Origin: Pseudomonadota bacterium
GTDB taxonomy: Bacteria > Pseudomonadota > Alphaproteobacteria > Rhizobiales > Pleomorphomonadaceae
Length of the DNA: 39,988 nucleotides
Direction of reading: 5' to 3'
Assembly (NCBI GenBank): GCA_018262505.1
Contig: JAGSYV010000030.1
Span: 1-39,988 of the forward strand
The notes under the pieces are model-generated. The model did not search any database and was not told where the DNA came from. It saw nothing but the letters and a program-made list of their open reading frames with translations. This document shows positions 8,252-15,966 of the stretch, in pieces. The first letter of the stretch is position 1. Every line of letters begins with the position of its first letter. The translations under genes were made by a program, and so were the position numbers.

Positions 8252-9298
8252 ATGGCCATATCCCTGAAGATCCTGGCGCTGCTTGCCGCCTTTTCATCGC
8301 TCGCGCATGCCGAGAGTTCACCGGCGGTGGGCGTTCGGCACATGACCGCCTTTGCGGCGGTACGGGGCGGCGATCTCGACGTCACCGTCTGGTATCCGGC
8401 GCAGATGGGCGGCACACAGGTGACCTTGGGCGACAGCCCGTTCTTTGCAGGCACGTCCGCTCAAAGCGAGGCGCCGCTCACCGAGGGATGGTTTCCGCTG
8501 GTGCTCCTGTCGCATGGCGCCGGCCTCGGCGGCACGCCGGAGGCGATGAGCTGGATGGCGGCGGGGCTCGCTGCCAAGGGCTTCATCGTGGCGGCCCCCA
8601 CCCACCCCGGTAATGGCGGCGCCAAGCGCTCGGCCGAACAAACCATGCAGCTGTGGCTGAGGCCGGGCGACATCAGCGCCACGCTCGATGCCATGACCGG
8701 CGCACGCGGCTTCAAGGAGCATGTCGAGGCGGACAAGGTGGGCGTGCTCGGCCTCTCCATGGGCGGCGGCACGGCGCTGGCGCTGGCTGGTGGTCGCATC
8801 AGTGCCGAGCGTCTTGCCGGCTATTGCGACGCCCCCGCACGCAACCCCTCGCTCTGCGAGTGGGTGAAGATGAGCGGCCTCGACCTGCACAGGATGGACA
8901 TGCGAGCGGCCGGTGGCGACTTCACCGACCGGCGCGTGCGCTTTGCCATGGCGATCGATCCGGCGCCGGTGGACGTGTTCGACAGCGACAGCTTTGCCGG
9001 CGTCACCCTGCCGGTGGAGATCGTCAACCTCGGTACGTCCGGTACCATCCCGGAGACGGCACGGGCCGACGGCGTCGCCAGGGCCATCCCGCACGGTCGT
9101 TACGAGACGATCGCCGATGCCAGCCATTTCAGTCTGTTCGGCGTCTGCAAGCCCGGCGCGGCGGCGATCGCCGAAGAGGAGAAGATCGACGAGCCGATCT
9201 GCAAGGACGGCGGCGACCGGTCGCGGCAGGAGATCCACGCGCAGCTGATCGAGATGGCGGCGGAGGCGTTCGAAAGGGAATTAGGTGGGGAGCGCTGA
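8252..9298 (+). CDS. Exported alpha/beta hydrolase (dienelactone hydrolase-like)
   Basis: 348 residues with a signal peptide (about 1-20, cut after AHA), then an alpha/beta-hydrolase fold. The nucleophile elbow is GLSMGGG and a catalytic His fits ASHFSLFG near the C-terminus. The family resembles predicted periplasmic dienelactone hydrolases (COG4188-like). Several cysteines suggest disulfides in the periplasm. I chose ATG 8252 because a GGAG box (8239-8242) is nine bases upstream and the signal peptide then starts correctly; the frame is open back to 8168. The substrate is unknown. Confidence 0.8.
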   Translation: MAISLKILALLAAFSSLAHAESSPAVGVRHMTAFAAVRGGDLDVTVWYPAQMGGTQVTLGDSPFFAGTSAQSEAPLTEGWFPLVLLSHGAGLGGTPEAMSWMAAGLAAKGFIVAAPTHPGNGGAKRSAEQTMQLWLRPGDISATLDAMTGARGFKEHVEADKVGVLGLSMGGGTALALAGGRISAERLAGYCDAPARNPSLCEWVKMSGLDLHRMDMRAAGGDFTDRRVRFAMAIDPAPVDVFDSDSFAGVTLPVEIVNLGTSGTIPETARADGVARAIPHGRYETIADASHFSLFGVCKPGAAAIAEEEKIDEPICKDGGDRSRQEIHAQLIEMAAEAFERELGGER

Positions 9299-9340
9299 GC
9301 TTGGCTGGAGCGAAGGCTTGGCAAATCGCCTGTATGTGAT

Positions 9341-9356
9341 AGGTTACATGTAACCT
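9341..9356. promoter_or_regulatory. Operator palindrome of the mazEF module
   Basis: AGGTTACATGTAACCT is a perfect 16-bp palindrome 18 bp before the antitoxin start. Its position fits autorepression by the antitoxin or the toxin-antitoxin complex. Confidence 0.6.
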
Positions 9357-9374
9357 GGTGTAGAGGCACGAAAC

Positions 9375-9599
9375 ATGTCGTCCGTATCGAAGCCGAAGTC
9401 ATCGCGCGTGAAGGTTGGCGAGCACCGCGCCCGTCTGCGTGCCCAAGGGCTGCGTCCGATCCAGATCTGGGTGCCGGATGTGCGCGCGCCGTCGTTCAAG
9501 GCTGAGGCGCACCGTCAGTCGCTCGCTGTCGCCGCGAGCGCCGAGGCGGCGGAGGATCAGGCGTTTATCGATGCCGTGACCGACTGGGGCGATGAATGA
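9375..9599 (+). CDS. MazE-family antitoxin (DUF3018)
   Basis: 74 residues of the DUF3018 antitoxin type: a basic N-terminus, the core HRARLRAQGLRPIQIWVPDV (about 16-35) for DNA binding and dimerisation, and a flexible acidic C-terminal tail (to WGDE) that should wrap the toxin. Its last codons overlap the toxin start by four bases (ATGA), so translation is coupled. A perfect palindrome at 9341-9356 is the likely autoregulatory operator. Confidence 0.85.
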   Translation: MSSVSKPKSSRVKVGEHRARLRAQGLRPIQIWVPDVRAPSFKAEAHRQSLAVAASAEAAEDQAFIDAVTDWGDE

Positions 9600-9949
9600 G
9601 GCGGGGCGATATCTGGACGGTTTCGGGTGGCAAGGATTACGCCGGCAAGCCACGTCCCGTGGTGATCGTCCAGGATGACAGCTTCGACGGGACGGACTCG
9701 ATCACGGTTTGCGCGTTCACTTCGAACGCCACCGAGGCGCCACTGTTTCGGCTTCCGGTCGAAGCGAGTGAGCTTAACGGCTTGCGCCTTGCCTCTCGCC
9801 TGATGGTCGACAAGATCACCACCGTTCCTAAGTCCAAGCTCGGCGATCGGATCGGGCGGCTTGATGACGAGGATATCGTTCGCCTGAACCAGGCAATGCT
9901 GGTGTTTCTAGGCTTGGCGGTTTCCCCGAAGGCAAGAGCTGGGGGTTGA
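9596..9949 (+). CDS. MazF/PemK-family endoribonuclease toxin
   Basis: 117 residues with the hallmarks of PemK/MazF mRNA interferases: the N-terminal RRGDIW motif, RPVVIVQDD on the next strand, the conserved Ser/Thr-rich SITVCAFTS strand and the VDKITT segment. Family members cut mRNA at short sequences; the specificity here cannot be read from sequence. The start overlaps the antitoxin stop. The module is convergent with VapBC, with only 11 bp between the two toxin genes. Confidence 0.9.
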   Translation: MRRGDIWTVSGGKDYAGKPRPVVIVQDDSFDGTDSITVCAFTSNATEAPLFRLPVEASELNGLRLASRLMVDKITTVPKSKLGDRIGRLDDEDIVRLNQAMLVFLGLAVSPKARAGG

Positions 9950-9960
9950 ACGGCGCTGGC

Positions 9961-10350
9961 CTACCAGCCGAGTACCATGCTTCCGTAGGCGGCGACCCTG
10001 GCGTCGTGGCTGATCAGTCGCAAGGGCTCGCTGATGGCCTGGGCAATCAGCATTCTGTCGAAGGGGTCGGCGTGGAGTGGCGGCAAATCCTCCACGGCGG
10101 CAGCGTGAACCGCTGTCACCGGTAGAGAGATGAAGCCAGCCTCGGCGAAATAGGAGACGGCTTGCTTGGCCGAAAAGGGCGGTGCGCTTGCCTTGCCCAG
10201 GACGAACTTGATGCCGATTTCCCAAATGCTCGCTGCCGATACGAAGACCTCGTTGTCCGCGTCGGCGATCAAGCTGGCGAGGCGATCCGGGATGAGTTCG
10301 GGCGAAACCAGCGCCCAGATCGCCACGTGTGTGTCGAGCAAGAGACGCAT
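9961..10350 (-). CDS. vapC: VapC-type PIN-domain ribonuclease toxin
   Basis: 129 residues with the full PIN acidic set: Asp6 (LLLDTH), Glu44 (SIWEI), Asp95 and Asp98 (DPFDRMLIAQA). Family members cut tRNA or rRNA using Mg2+. The ATG shares one base with the antitoxin stop (TGATG), so the genes are coupled. The subtype is the one paired with Phd/YefM antitoxins. Confidence 0.9.
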   Translation of the reverse strand: MRLLLDTHVAIWALVSPELIPDRLASLIADADNEVFVSAASIWEIGIKFVLGKASAPPFSAKQAVSYFAEAGFISLPVTAVHAAAVEDLPPLHADPFDRMLIAQAISEPLRLISHDARVAAYGSMVLGW

Positions 10351-10607
10351 CAGTCAGCCGCCTTGCCGGCGAACAACGCGCCAACCGCCTCGTCGTCCGC
10401 ATTGAAGTCATCGAGCGACATGGTCGGGAAACGCCCCTTCAAGAGGCCCAGCCGCTTGCCCGCGTTTGCAGTCTTGCCGATTGGGACCAACTTCGCTGCA
10501 GGCTTGCCGTTGCGGGCAATGATCACCTCGTCGACCGCGCCGCTTTCCACGTCGCCAACCAGCTTGGACAGGCGTGTCTTGGCGTCCAGCATATTGATCG
10601 TCGACAT
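10350..10607 (-). CDS. Phd/YefM-type antitoxin of VapC
   Basis: 85 residues of the Phd/YefM family: MSTINMLDAKTRLSKLV forms the DNA-binding and dimer part, followed by the typical strand VIIARNGKPAAKLVP and an acidic C-terminal arm that should occupy the PIN active site. AAGGAGA precedes the ATG. Upstream lies a TATATT -10 element next to a TTAG/CTAA dyad (10618-10639), suited to autorepression. Confidence 0.9.
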   Translation of the reverse strand: MSTINMLDAKTRLSKLVGDVESGAVDEVIIARNGKPAAKLVPIGKTANAGKRLGLLKGRFPTMSLDDFNADDEAVGALFAGKAAD

Positions 10608-10617
10608 GGTCGTCTCC

Positions 10618-10639
10618 TTAGCTAACCCTGACTAATATA
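10618..10639 (-). promoter_or_regulatory. vapBC promoter and operator
   Basis: On the minus strand a -10 like TATATT (10639-10634) is followed by the palindrome TTAGCTAA (10618-10625), part of a wider TTAG-N10-CTAA dyad. The dyad covers the expected start site. Confidence 0.45.
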
Positions 10640-10705
10640 CGCCGGGCGCACAAAACCTCAAGACGCGGGCCGTCAAAAAATGCTCGGCCCGCCTCTCTTC
10701 CCTTC

Positions 10706-11737
10706 TCAGTGCGGGCAGCGGCAGCCCTCGGCGCGCGCCCCGGCCATCCGTCCGACGGCGCCGGAGTCCTTCAGCGGGCAGGCGCGATCGCCGATGGCGG
10801 CGAACAGGTCGGCGTCCTCGTCGGCCTCGGCGTTGGGCGTGGTCAAGAGCTTGTCGCCGTAGAACAGCGAGTTGGCGCCGGCCACCAGGCAGAGGATCTG
10901 CGCCTCGCGGCCCAACGCCGAGCGGCCGGCCGACAGGCGCACCGTGGAGCCCGGTAGCACCAGGCGGGCGGTGGCCACCATGCGCACCAGATCGAGCGGA
11001 TCGACCTTGGGACGGTCGGCGAGCGGCGTGCCTGCCACCGGCACCAGCGCGTTGATCGGCACGCTTTCCGGGTGCGGGTCCATGCCGGCCAGCACGTGCA
11101 GCATCGAGGCGCGGTCGCGCACCGTCTCGCCCATGCCGATGATGCCGCCGCAGCACAGATCGACGCCGTAGGAGCGCACCAGGGCCAGCGTGTCGAGCCG
11201 GTCCTGATAGGTGCGGGTGGTGATGATCCGGCCGTAGAACTCCGGGCTGGTGTCGAGGTTGTGGTTGTAGGCGGTGAGGCCGGCCGCCGCGAGTCGCTCG
11301 GCCTGGTGCGGCTTCAGCATGCCGAGGGTGACGCAGGCCTCCATGCCCAGGGCGCGGACGCCCCGGACCATGTCGATGACGGCGTCGAACTCGGCGCCGT
11401 CGCGCACCTCGCGCCAGGCGGCGCCCATGCAGAAGCGCTCGGCGCCGGCCTCGCGGGCGGTTTCGGCCAGCGCGATCACCTTGGCCGGGTCCATCAGCCG
11501 GTCGCGGGTCAGCGCCACTTCGCGGTGGTGGGCCGACTGCGGGCAATAGGCGCAGTTCTCCGGGCAGCCGCCGGTCTTGATGGAGAGGAGGCTGGCCCTC
11601 TGCACCTTGTTGGGATCGTGATGGGCTCGGTGAACGGCATTGGCGCGGCCGATCAACTCGAGCAGCGGCAGCTCGTGCAGGGCGGCGATCTCCTCCACCG
11701 TCCAGTCGTGGCGGATGGTTCCGTCGGCGGCGCTCAC
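10706..11737 (-). CDS. bioB: Biotin synthase
   Basis: 343 residues. A radical-SAM enzyme that inserts sulfur into dethiobiotin to make biotin. The SAM-cluster cysteines are Cys58, Cys62 and Cys65 (CPENCAYC). The [12 protein letters not shown] motif, GGIIGMGE and the SAGRSALG segment, which carries the conserved Arg ligand of the second cluster, are all present. The end GCRCPH is Cys-rich. The start is GTG 11737, overlapping the bioY stop (GTGA); the frame is open further upstream only as a shadow of bioY. Transcribed with bioY from a promoter carrying a BioR box. No bioF, bioA or bioD is in the window. Confidence 0.95.
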   Translation of the reverse strand: MSAADGTIRHDWTVEEIAALHELPLLELIGRANAVHRAHHDPNKVQRASLLSIKTGGCPENCAYCPQSAHHREVALTRDRLMDPAKVIALAETAREAGAERFCMGAAWREVRDGAEFDAVIDMVRGVRALGMEACVTLGMLKPHQAERLAAAGLTAYNHNLDTSPEFYGRIITTRTYQDRLDTLALVRSYGVDLCCGGIIGMGETVRDRASMLHVLAGMDPHPESVPINALVPVAGTPLADRPKVDPLDLVRMVATARLVLPGSTVRLSAGRSALGREAQILCLVAGANSLFYGDKLLTTPNAEADEDADLFAAIGDRACPLKDSGAVGRMAGARAEGCRCPH

Positions 11738-12309
11738 GCGGCAGGCCCCTTGAGGCGGGCAAGGGTGGCTGGCACGGCGGTGCATCCGGCCGCCACCAGC
11801 GCCACCTTGACGATATCGCCGAGGATGAAGGGGGCAATGCCCAGGGCGATCAGCTTGTCGGCCGGCACATAGACCGCGAGCCAGGCAAGGCCGAGGGCAT
11901 AGACCGGGACGAGGCCGGCCAGCATGGCGAGCAGGCGTCCCACGATGCCGCGGCCGGCGGCCAGCGTGCCCACCATCCAGGTGGCGACAAGGTAGCCGGC
12001 GAGATAGCCGCCGGTGGGACCGGCCATGTAGGCAAGGCCGATGCCGCGCTCGGGCGAGCCGGAGAACACCGGCAGACCGGCGGCGCCGGCCGCGAGATAG
12101 GCGAGGAAGATCGATAGCGAAAGGCGCGGGCCGAGGGTGACGGCGAACAGCATCACCGCCACGGTGTGCAGCGTCATCGGTACGGGCCAGAAGGGGATCT
12201 GGATCTTGGCCGCCAGCGTCATCAGCGCCGTGCCGCCGACGATGATGAGAGCCGTCCGGGCCGTCCGCGACAGGCGGCTTGCGAGGGGACTTGCGGGCAT
12301 GTTGCTCAT
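11734..12309 (-). CDS. bioY: Biotin transporter, S-component BioY
   Basis: 191 residues with six hydrophobic segments and the BioY signatures [23 protein letters not shown] and ILGDIVK. BioY is the substrate-binding unit of ECF-type biotin transporters and can work alone or with an EcfAT module, none of which is here. It overlaps bioB by four bases. An AGGAGA ribosome site and a BioR box over the -10 element (12331-12341) lie upstream, so expression should fall when biotin is plentiful. Confidence 0.95.
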   Translation of the reverse strand: MSNMPASPLASRLSRTARTALIIVGGTALMTLAAKIQIPFWPVPMTLHTVAVMLFAVTLGPRLSLSIFLAYLAAGAAGLPVFSGSPERGIGLAYMAGPTGGYLAGYLVATWMVGTLAAGRGIVGRLLAMLAGLVPVYALGLAWLAVYVPADKLIALGIAPFILGDIVKVALVAAGCTAVPATLARLKGPAA

Positions 12310-12330
12310 CCTGTGTCTCCTGTTTCAAAA

Positions 12331-12341
12331 TTATAGATAAT
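12331..12341 (-). promoter_or_regulatory. BioR box over the bioYB promoter
   Basis: TTATAGATAA (12332-12341) matches the published BioR operator TTATMKATAA. On the minus strand it contains the -10 element TATAAT (12336-12331), so bound BioR would block RNA polymerase. The box ends 22 bp before the bioY ATG, leaving room for a short leader with AGGAGA. Confidence 0.85.
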
Positions 12342-12370
12342 TTCAAGAATCTATCGCTAAAGGAGTCCAC

Positions 12371-12401
12371 AGAAAGACGCGCTTGGCAAGGGCCAAGCGC
12401 G
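12371..12401 (-). terminator. Probable Rho-independent terminator of bioR
   Basis: A 10-bp perfect stem, CGCGCTTGGC with loop AAGG (12378-12401), is followed on the minus strand by the T-rich TCTTTCT (12377-12371). It lies downstream of bioR but is now separated from that gene by the MITE at 12419-12564. Confidence 0.5.
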
Positions 12402-12418
12402 CGACGTTGTTTCGGATG

Positions 12419-12564
12419 GTACCCGGGGCAAATTCCCGGGCAAGCTTGAAAAACTCCGCTTGGAAGACGGTGGCAATGCCCACCAAGTACTTGAAATCAC
12501 TTAATCTCGCACATGCGAGATCGGAAATATTGCACCTGCGTGCCCGGGAATTTGCCCCGAGTAC
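12419..12564. mobile_element. 146-bp MITE-like element with 9-bp target duplications
   Basis: The 24-bp ends at 12419-12442 and 12541-12564 are inverted repeats matching at 23 of 24 positions (GTACcCGGGGCAAATT and onward). They are flanked exactly by the direct repeat TTTCGGATG at 12410-12418 and 12565-12573. The 98-bp interior has no ORF and carries an 18-bp palindrome (12504-12521, arms ATCTCGCA and TGCGAGAT). This is the structure of a non-autonomous insertion element moved by a transposase encoded elsewhere. It sits between the bioR stop codon and its probable terminator. No second copy or transposase is in the window. Confidence 0.85.
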
Positions 12565-12597
12565 TTTCGGATGTGAGTAAGGCTTTGGACTGAAAGA

Positions 12598-13224
12598 CTA
12601 TTTCGGACCTTTGCGACCCACCGTCTGCACATGCCGGGCGAGCACGGAGGCAGCCAAGTCGGCTTGCCCGGTCCGGAGCGCGTCAAGTATGGCGCGATGG
12701 TCGCGGTCGGTGGGGGCTTCCCATTCGGCTCGCCAGCCGGAGAACAGAAAGCGGGCGCTGGCCGTCTGCAGGTCGTCGATCGCCTTGAGCAGGCGTGGCA
12801 TGCCGCAGGGCGTCAGGATGATGCGGTGGAAGTTGCGGTTGGCCTCTTCCCAGGCGTAGACATCGCGCGCCCGGTCACCGGCCCGGTTGGCCTCCTCGGC
12901 CTGATCCAGAATGGTTTTTGTCATATGCGGGAAGGCGTTACGCAGCGCCAGCGCCTCCAGCGACGCCCGCATCTCCGCCACCTCGCGGACTTCCTCCCGC
13001 GTGAATCCGGCCACCCGCACGCCCCGGCGCGGCTCGCTCACCACCAGCCCCTGCGACTCCAGCAGGCGAAACGCCTCGCGCACCGGCACATGGCTGGCGC
13101 CGAACTCCTCGGCCACATGATCCTGCCTGAGGCGGCTGCCCGCCTCGATGGCGCCGGAAATGATGCGCTCGGCCAGCGTCTTGCCGATCCGCGTGGAAAT
13201 GGTGTCTGATTTGGCCGTGGTCAT
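12598..13224 (-). CDS. bioR: BioR, GntR-family repressor of biotin genes
   Basis: 208 residues: an N-terminal winged helix (about 8-72, with FGASHVPVREAFRLLESQGLV) and a C-terminal FCD domain (about 78-200) with the metal-ligand pattern of acidic and His residues (FHRII, DRDHRAIL, RHVQT). It belongs to the FadR/FCD group that includes BioR of Agrobacterium and Brucella. Assignment to BioR rests on BioR boxes before bioY and before this gene itself. The ATG lies inside a 22-bp palindrome around its box, and I see no ribosome-binding site, so the message may be leaderless or the start may need correction. Confidence 0.88.
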   Translation of the reverse strand: MTTAKSDTISTRIGKTLAERIISGAIEAGSRLRQDHVAEEFGASHVPVREAFRLLESQGLVVSEPRRGVRVAGFTREEVREVAEMRASLEALALRNAFPHMTKTILDQAEEANRAGDRARDVYAWEEANRNFHRIILTPCGMPRLLKAIDDLQTASARFLFSGWRAEWEAPTDRDHRAILDALRTGQADLAASVLARHVQTVGRKGPK

Positions 13225-13243
13225 GAATTATAGATAATTCATG
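13222..13243. promoter_or_regulatory. BioR box within a 22-bp palindrome at the bioR start codon
   Basis: TTATAGATAA (13228-13237) is centred in a longer perfect inverted repeat with arms CATGAATTAT and ATAATTCATG and two central bases. The left arm contains the bioR start codon (13224-13222), and the TATAAT of the minus strand ends only two bases before it. This points to autorepression. Confidence 0.8.
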
Positions 13244-13346
13244 ACGGGGGAGGTGTCGAGAGGATCGTACGAACTGGGTGGTATAGATTTTGGCACGAAC
13301 GGGACCTGCGTTCGGCGCGAGGGAGGGCATTCTAGTCGCCATCGAT

Positions 13347-13780
13347 ATGAGCTTCGGCCGGCAAGCCTTCGGGCTGAACCCGGCCGCCTAGCACGCAACC
13401 CGGCCGGAGTATCCCGATTGGGTCTGTCTACCGTTGCGGCCTCCGCCCCCGGCGACAGGGTGTTCAAGATCGGCGACGCGGCGGCTCCTCGATCTCGGCG
13501 CCGACCTGCTCATCGCCATCGAGCCGGATGCACAGCTCGCCGACTACCTTGAGGAAAGCATCCTCGATGCAGCGCTCAAAGCGCTGCGCACCTCATTCGA
13601 AGAGGCAGATCTTGAGGATGGCGCCTCCGACCTCGGCATCTCGGTCACCGCCTTCTACTGGCGCGACGAGACACCGGCGCTTGAAAATGTGGCGTGGCTC
13701 TTGAAGCCCAGCGGCTGGTGGGCGGCGATCTGGCACATCTTCGGCGATGCCGATCTGTTCCATGACCGCGCAGCATATTT
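13347..13780 (+). pseudogene. Remnant of a class I SAM-dependent methyltransferase
   Basis: The pieces align in order with a typical small methyltransferase but in changing frames. MSFGRQAFGLNPAA is followed by an in-frame TAG (13389-13391), where family members have Tyr, then RPEYPDWV. STVAASAPGDRVFKIG is in another frame. RRLLDLGADLLIAIEPDA through WLLKPSGWWAAIWHIFGD returns to the first frame. So there is one nonsense change and at least two frameshifts, and the C-terminal part is missing where the AT-rich island begins. It is not functional. The intact upstream region 13244-13346 shows no other gene. Confidence 0.75.
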
Positions 13781-13784
13781 CGCG

Positions 13785-14549
13785 CTAGACAACCGTATTT
13801 TCTTGTCCTAGATGAAAGTAATCTCTTACCGATCCGAATATTCTATTGAGCCGATCTCCCCTGCTATTCGCGACTACTTCCATCAATGAAAGGCAATTAT
13901 GCCGAGCATACCGGCCTTTATAAGAGAGTTGCCTAATAAGAACCGCAAACAGAGACTTTCCTCTTACTAAGTTCATCGGGTCTGCCAGGATTTTAGATTT
14001 CAGCTCGACAGGATAAATTTCATCTGGCTCTAGCCTGATTAGATCCTCTATGTTTTCAATATTACTCAATATTACTTCTGGATGTGTCTGTATTTTTTTA
14101 TCTTTGGATCGTAAATGGCGATCCAATGTTATTATATACCATTCCAAAAATACAGATAGCTCTTTTTCAAACTGTTCTTTCTCATTCTCATTCATATAGC
14201 TAAGAATATTGCCATCAATTATGACATCATTCTCAAGCGAGTATCCATGCGTTAAGCATATTTGGACATCAGAAAAATCACCAGGTACTCCGGTTAGGCA
14301 CCACATATCCTTGTCGGCGATAAAAAATAGGTCGTTATCTATTTCAGACCGCCGCTTAAATATTCCAATAACCGCCTCCCTACCTCCGACAGGTAGTACA
14401 GAGATATTAGTGGGGCCGTATATTTTCTCTATAACGCGATAGACGACAATATCATCCTTTCCTTCAACTATAACTGTAGGTAGAGACGATTTTTTTAAGT
14501 AGGAAATATGTTCTTCTACCGAAAGTTCTGGCTCCTTTCTTGAGGTCAT
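13785..14549 (-). CDS. ariB: DUF4435 TOPRIM-like nuclease, AriB of a PARIS-like system
   Basis: 254 residues of the DUF4435 family, a TOPRIM-related fold. The first motif is VIVEGKDD with Glu29, and the second is FFIADKD with Asp79 and Asp81; together they form the expected metal site. In PARIS, AriB is held by the AriA ATPase and released when a phage anti-restriction protein is sensed, then cuts host tRNA and stops growth. The start overlaps the ATPase stop by four bases. Base composition is much more AT-rich than the flanks, a sign of transfer. Other AAA/DUF4435 pairs exist, so PARIS is the best but not the only reading. Confidence 0.75.
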   Translation of the reverse strand: MTSRKEPELSVEEHISYLKKSSLPTVIVEGKDDIVVYRVIEKIYGPTNISVLPVGGREAVIGIFKRRSEIDNDLFFIADKDMWCLTGVPGDFSDVQICLTHGYSLENDVIIDGNILSYMNENEKEQFEKELSVFLEWYIITLDRHLRSKDKKIQTHPEVILSNIENIEDLIRLEPDEIYPVELKSKILADPMNLVRGKSLFAVLIRQLSYKGRYARHNCLSLMEVVANSRGDRLNRIFGSVRDYFHLGQENTVV

Positions 14550-15670
14550 TCTTCGTTGTCTCCCTTATCAGGGTCAACTGATATTTCCTTTTCTGGATAT
14601 TTCCCGTAAATGAACGGCGAGTGTGTAGCAATAATAAACTGATTTGTTGACTGCTGATTTAATAGTATTGGAAATAGCTGCCTTTGCCAGTCCACATGGA
14701 GACTCAGCTCTGGCTCATCTATAATAATTATGCTGTTCTCGTAAAAAGCGTTATAGCTAATAAAACTCAACATTTGCTTTTCTCCGGCGGATAACGCGTC
14801 GGAGTTTATAGCGTTAGCGGCGTCTCCGAACGTAAATTTTGAATCTAAAGTTATACCGGAGTGTTTGAATAAATTCTGTACTTGGTGTCTTATTGCCTCG
14901 ATCGGAAGCATAATTTTCTTTCTATTTTGCTCCATGACTTCAATCTTGGATTTTATATCGTCTATTAGTGAATTTGCGTTCCGTATTTCTTCCGTGTTAT
15001 CCGATGCAGTGTCGGCCTTGTAGGCTCTAATTTGACTAATAATGTCTTCGCCGGTTTTTTGCTGATAATCATTGGATAAGGAAGACAGTTCTCCGAACTT
15101 CTGCAGAATTACGTTCACTATGTCGACAGTAGAGATGGATGAAATGAAATTGTGTGGATCGTTGGATAGGCGTCGGGACAACGATGTCAGAGCCTCTTCA
15201 ATATCTGTCTTTGTTGGGCCGGATCTTCTTGCCATAGGGCGCGATCTAGTTAAGCTGAATCCTCCCTCTAGTCGTCTAAACGTAGGAAAAAATAGTGAGC
15301 TGCCGTGCGACGATAATACGGGGTTAGCTAGATCTTCCGCCGAATAGTTAGTAACGCCGTCTTCTTCTTCAGAGTCCTCATACGTGCATAGTCCATCGCT
15401 TGGAGTATCAAGTTCAACTTTGCACGTGAATTTACTCGTTCTTATGACGGTGCAATTATAATCGTCTGTTTCAATATTTATTGATCTAAAATTTACTTCT
15501 TTCAATGCTTCAAATATATTTCCGCTTATTATATACCAGATTAATTTTAATAGTGTGGTTTTTCCTGCGCCGTTTCGACCTGTAAGGATATTTAGGTCGG
15601 GAGAAAAAACGCCCTCTACCGTGTTTTCTCGCCTAATCAGCCCTACGGCTTTCACTCTCTTAATTTTCAT
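14546..15670 (-). CDS. ariA: AAA/ABC-type ATPase, AriA of a PARIS-like system
   Basis: 374 residues of the SMC/Rad50-like AAA_15/AAA_21 class. Walker A is GRNGAGKT (31-38), the ABC signature LSAGEKQM starts near 293, Walker B is IIIIDEPE with Asp318-Glu319, and the switch His is at about 350 (ATHSPF). A coiled-coil-like stretch (about 225-255) lies between them. In PARIS, AriA forms an oligomer that senses phage anti-restriction proteins and restrains AriB, encoded directly downstream. It is the first gene of a two-gene, AT-rich operon. No restriction-modification genes are nearby. Confidence 0.75.
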   Translation of the reverse strand: MKIKRVKAVGLIRRENTVEGVFSPDLNILTGRNGAGKTTLLKLIWYIISGNIFEALKEVNFRSINIETDDYNCTVIRTSKFTCKVELDTPSDGLCTYEDSEEEDGVTNYSAEDLANPVLSSHGSSLFFPTFRRLEGGFSLTRSRPMARRSGPTKTDIEEALTSLSRRLSNDPHNFISSISTVDIVNVILQKFGELSSLSNDYQQKTGEDIISQIRAYKADTASDNTEEIRNANSLIDDIKSKIEVMEQNRKKIMLPIEAIRHQVQNLFKHSGITLDSKFTFGDAANAINSDALSAGEKQMLSFISYNAFYENSIIIIDEPELSLHVDWQRQLFPILLNQQSTNQFIIATHSPFIYGKYPEKEISVDPDKGDNEE

Positions 15671-15966
15671 GAGGCTGCTCCTGGTGCACCGCTTTAGTTC
15701 TACTCTAGAGCGGGGTAGCGCAACTGCAAGTTAAATCGGCGACTACCGGCGTTGGTCTGGGAGTGCTTTTGAGTGTGGGCGACGTCGTCGGCTCCCGGGA
15801 CTAAAAGTTTGCCGACTTTGCCACTTGCCTGTTTGAACACTGGCTGCCTTATACCGTGCGACATCGGCTGTAACTCGCATGCAAGGCTAGTCGATTGGCC
15901 CCTGCGCAAGCGCCTGCGGCATTGCAGGGCAATGGTTCAGCAGTACTTTAGCTGTACACTGCCGCC
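15671..15966. other. Gene-free stretch upstream of ariA
   Basis: About 296 bp of mixed composition. It must hold the ariA promoter and the right junction of the AT-rich island. I see no convincing ORF, tRNA end, attachment repeat or integrase remnant. Confidence 0.5.

Noticed and set aside
10706-12370. A single 554-codon frame that would make bioB part of a larger fusion protein
   Set aside because: The upstream part is bioY read out of frame. BioB homology starts at the GTG 11737, which overlaps the bioY stop.
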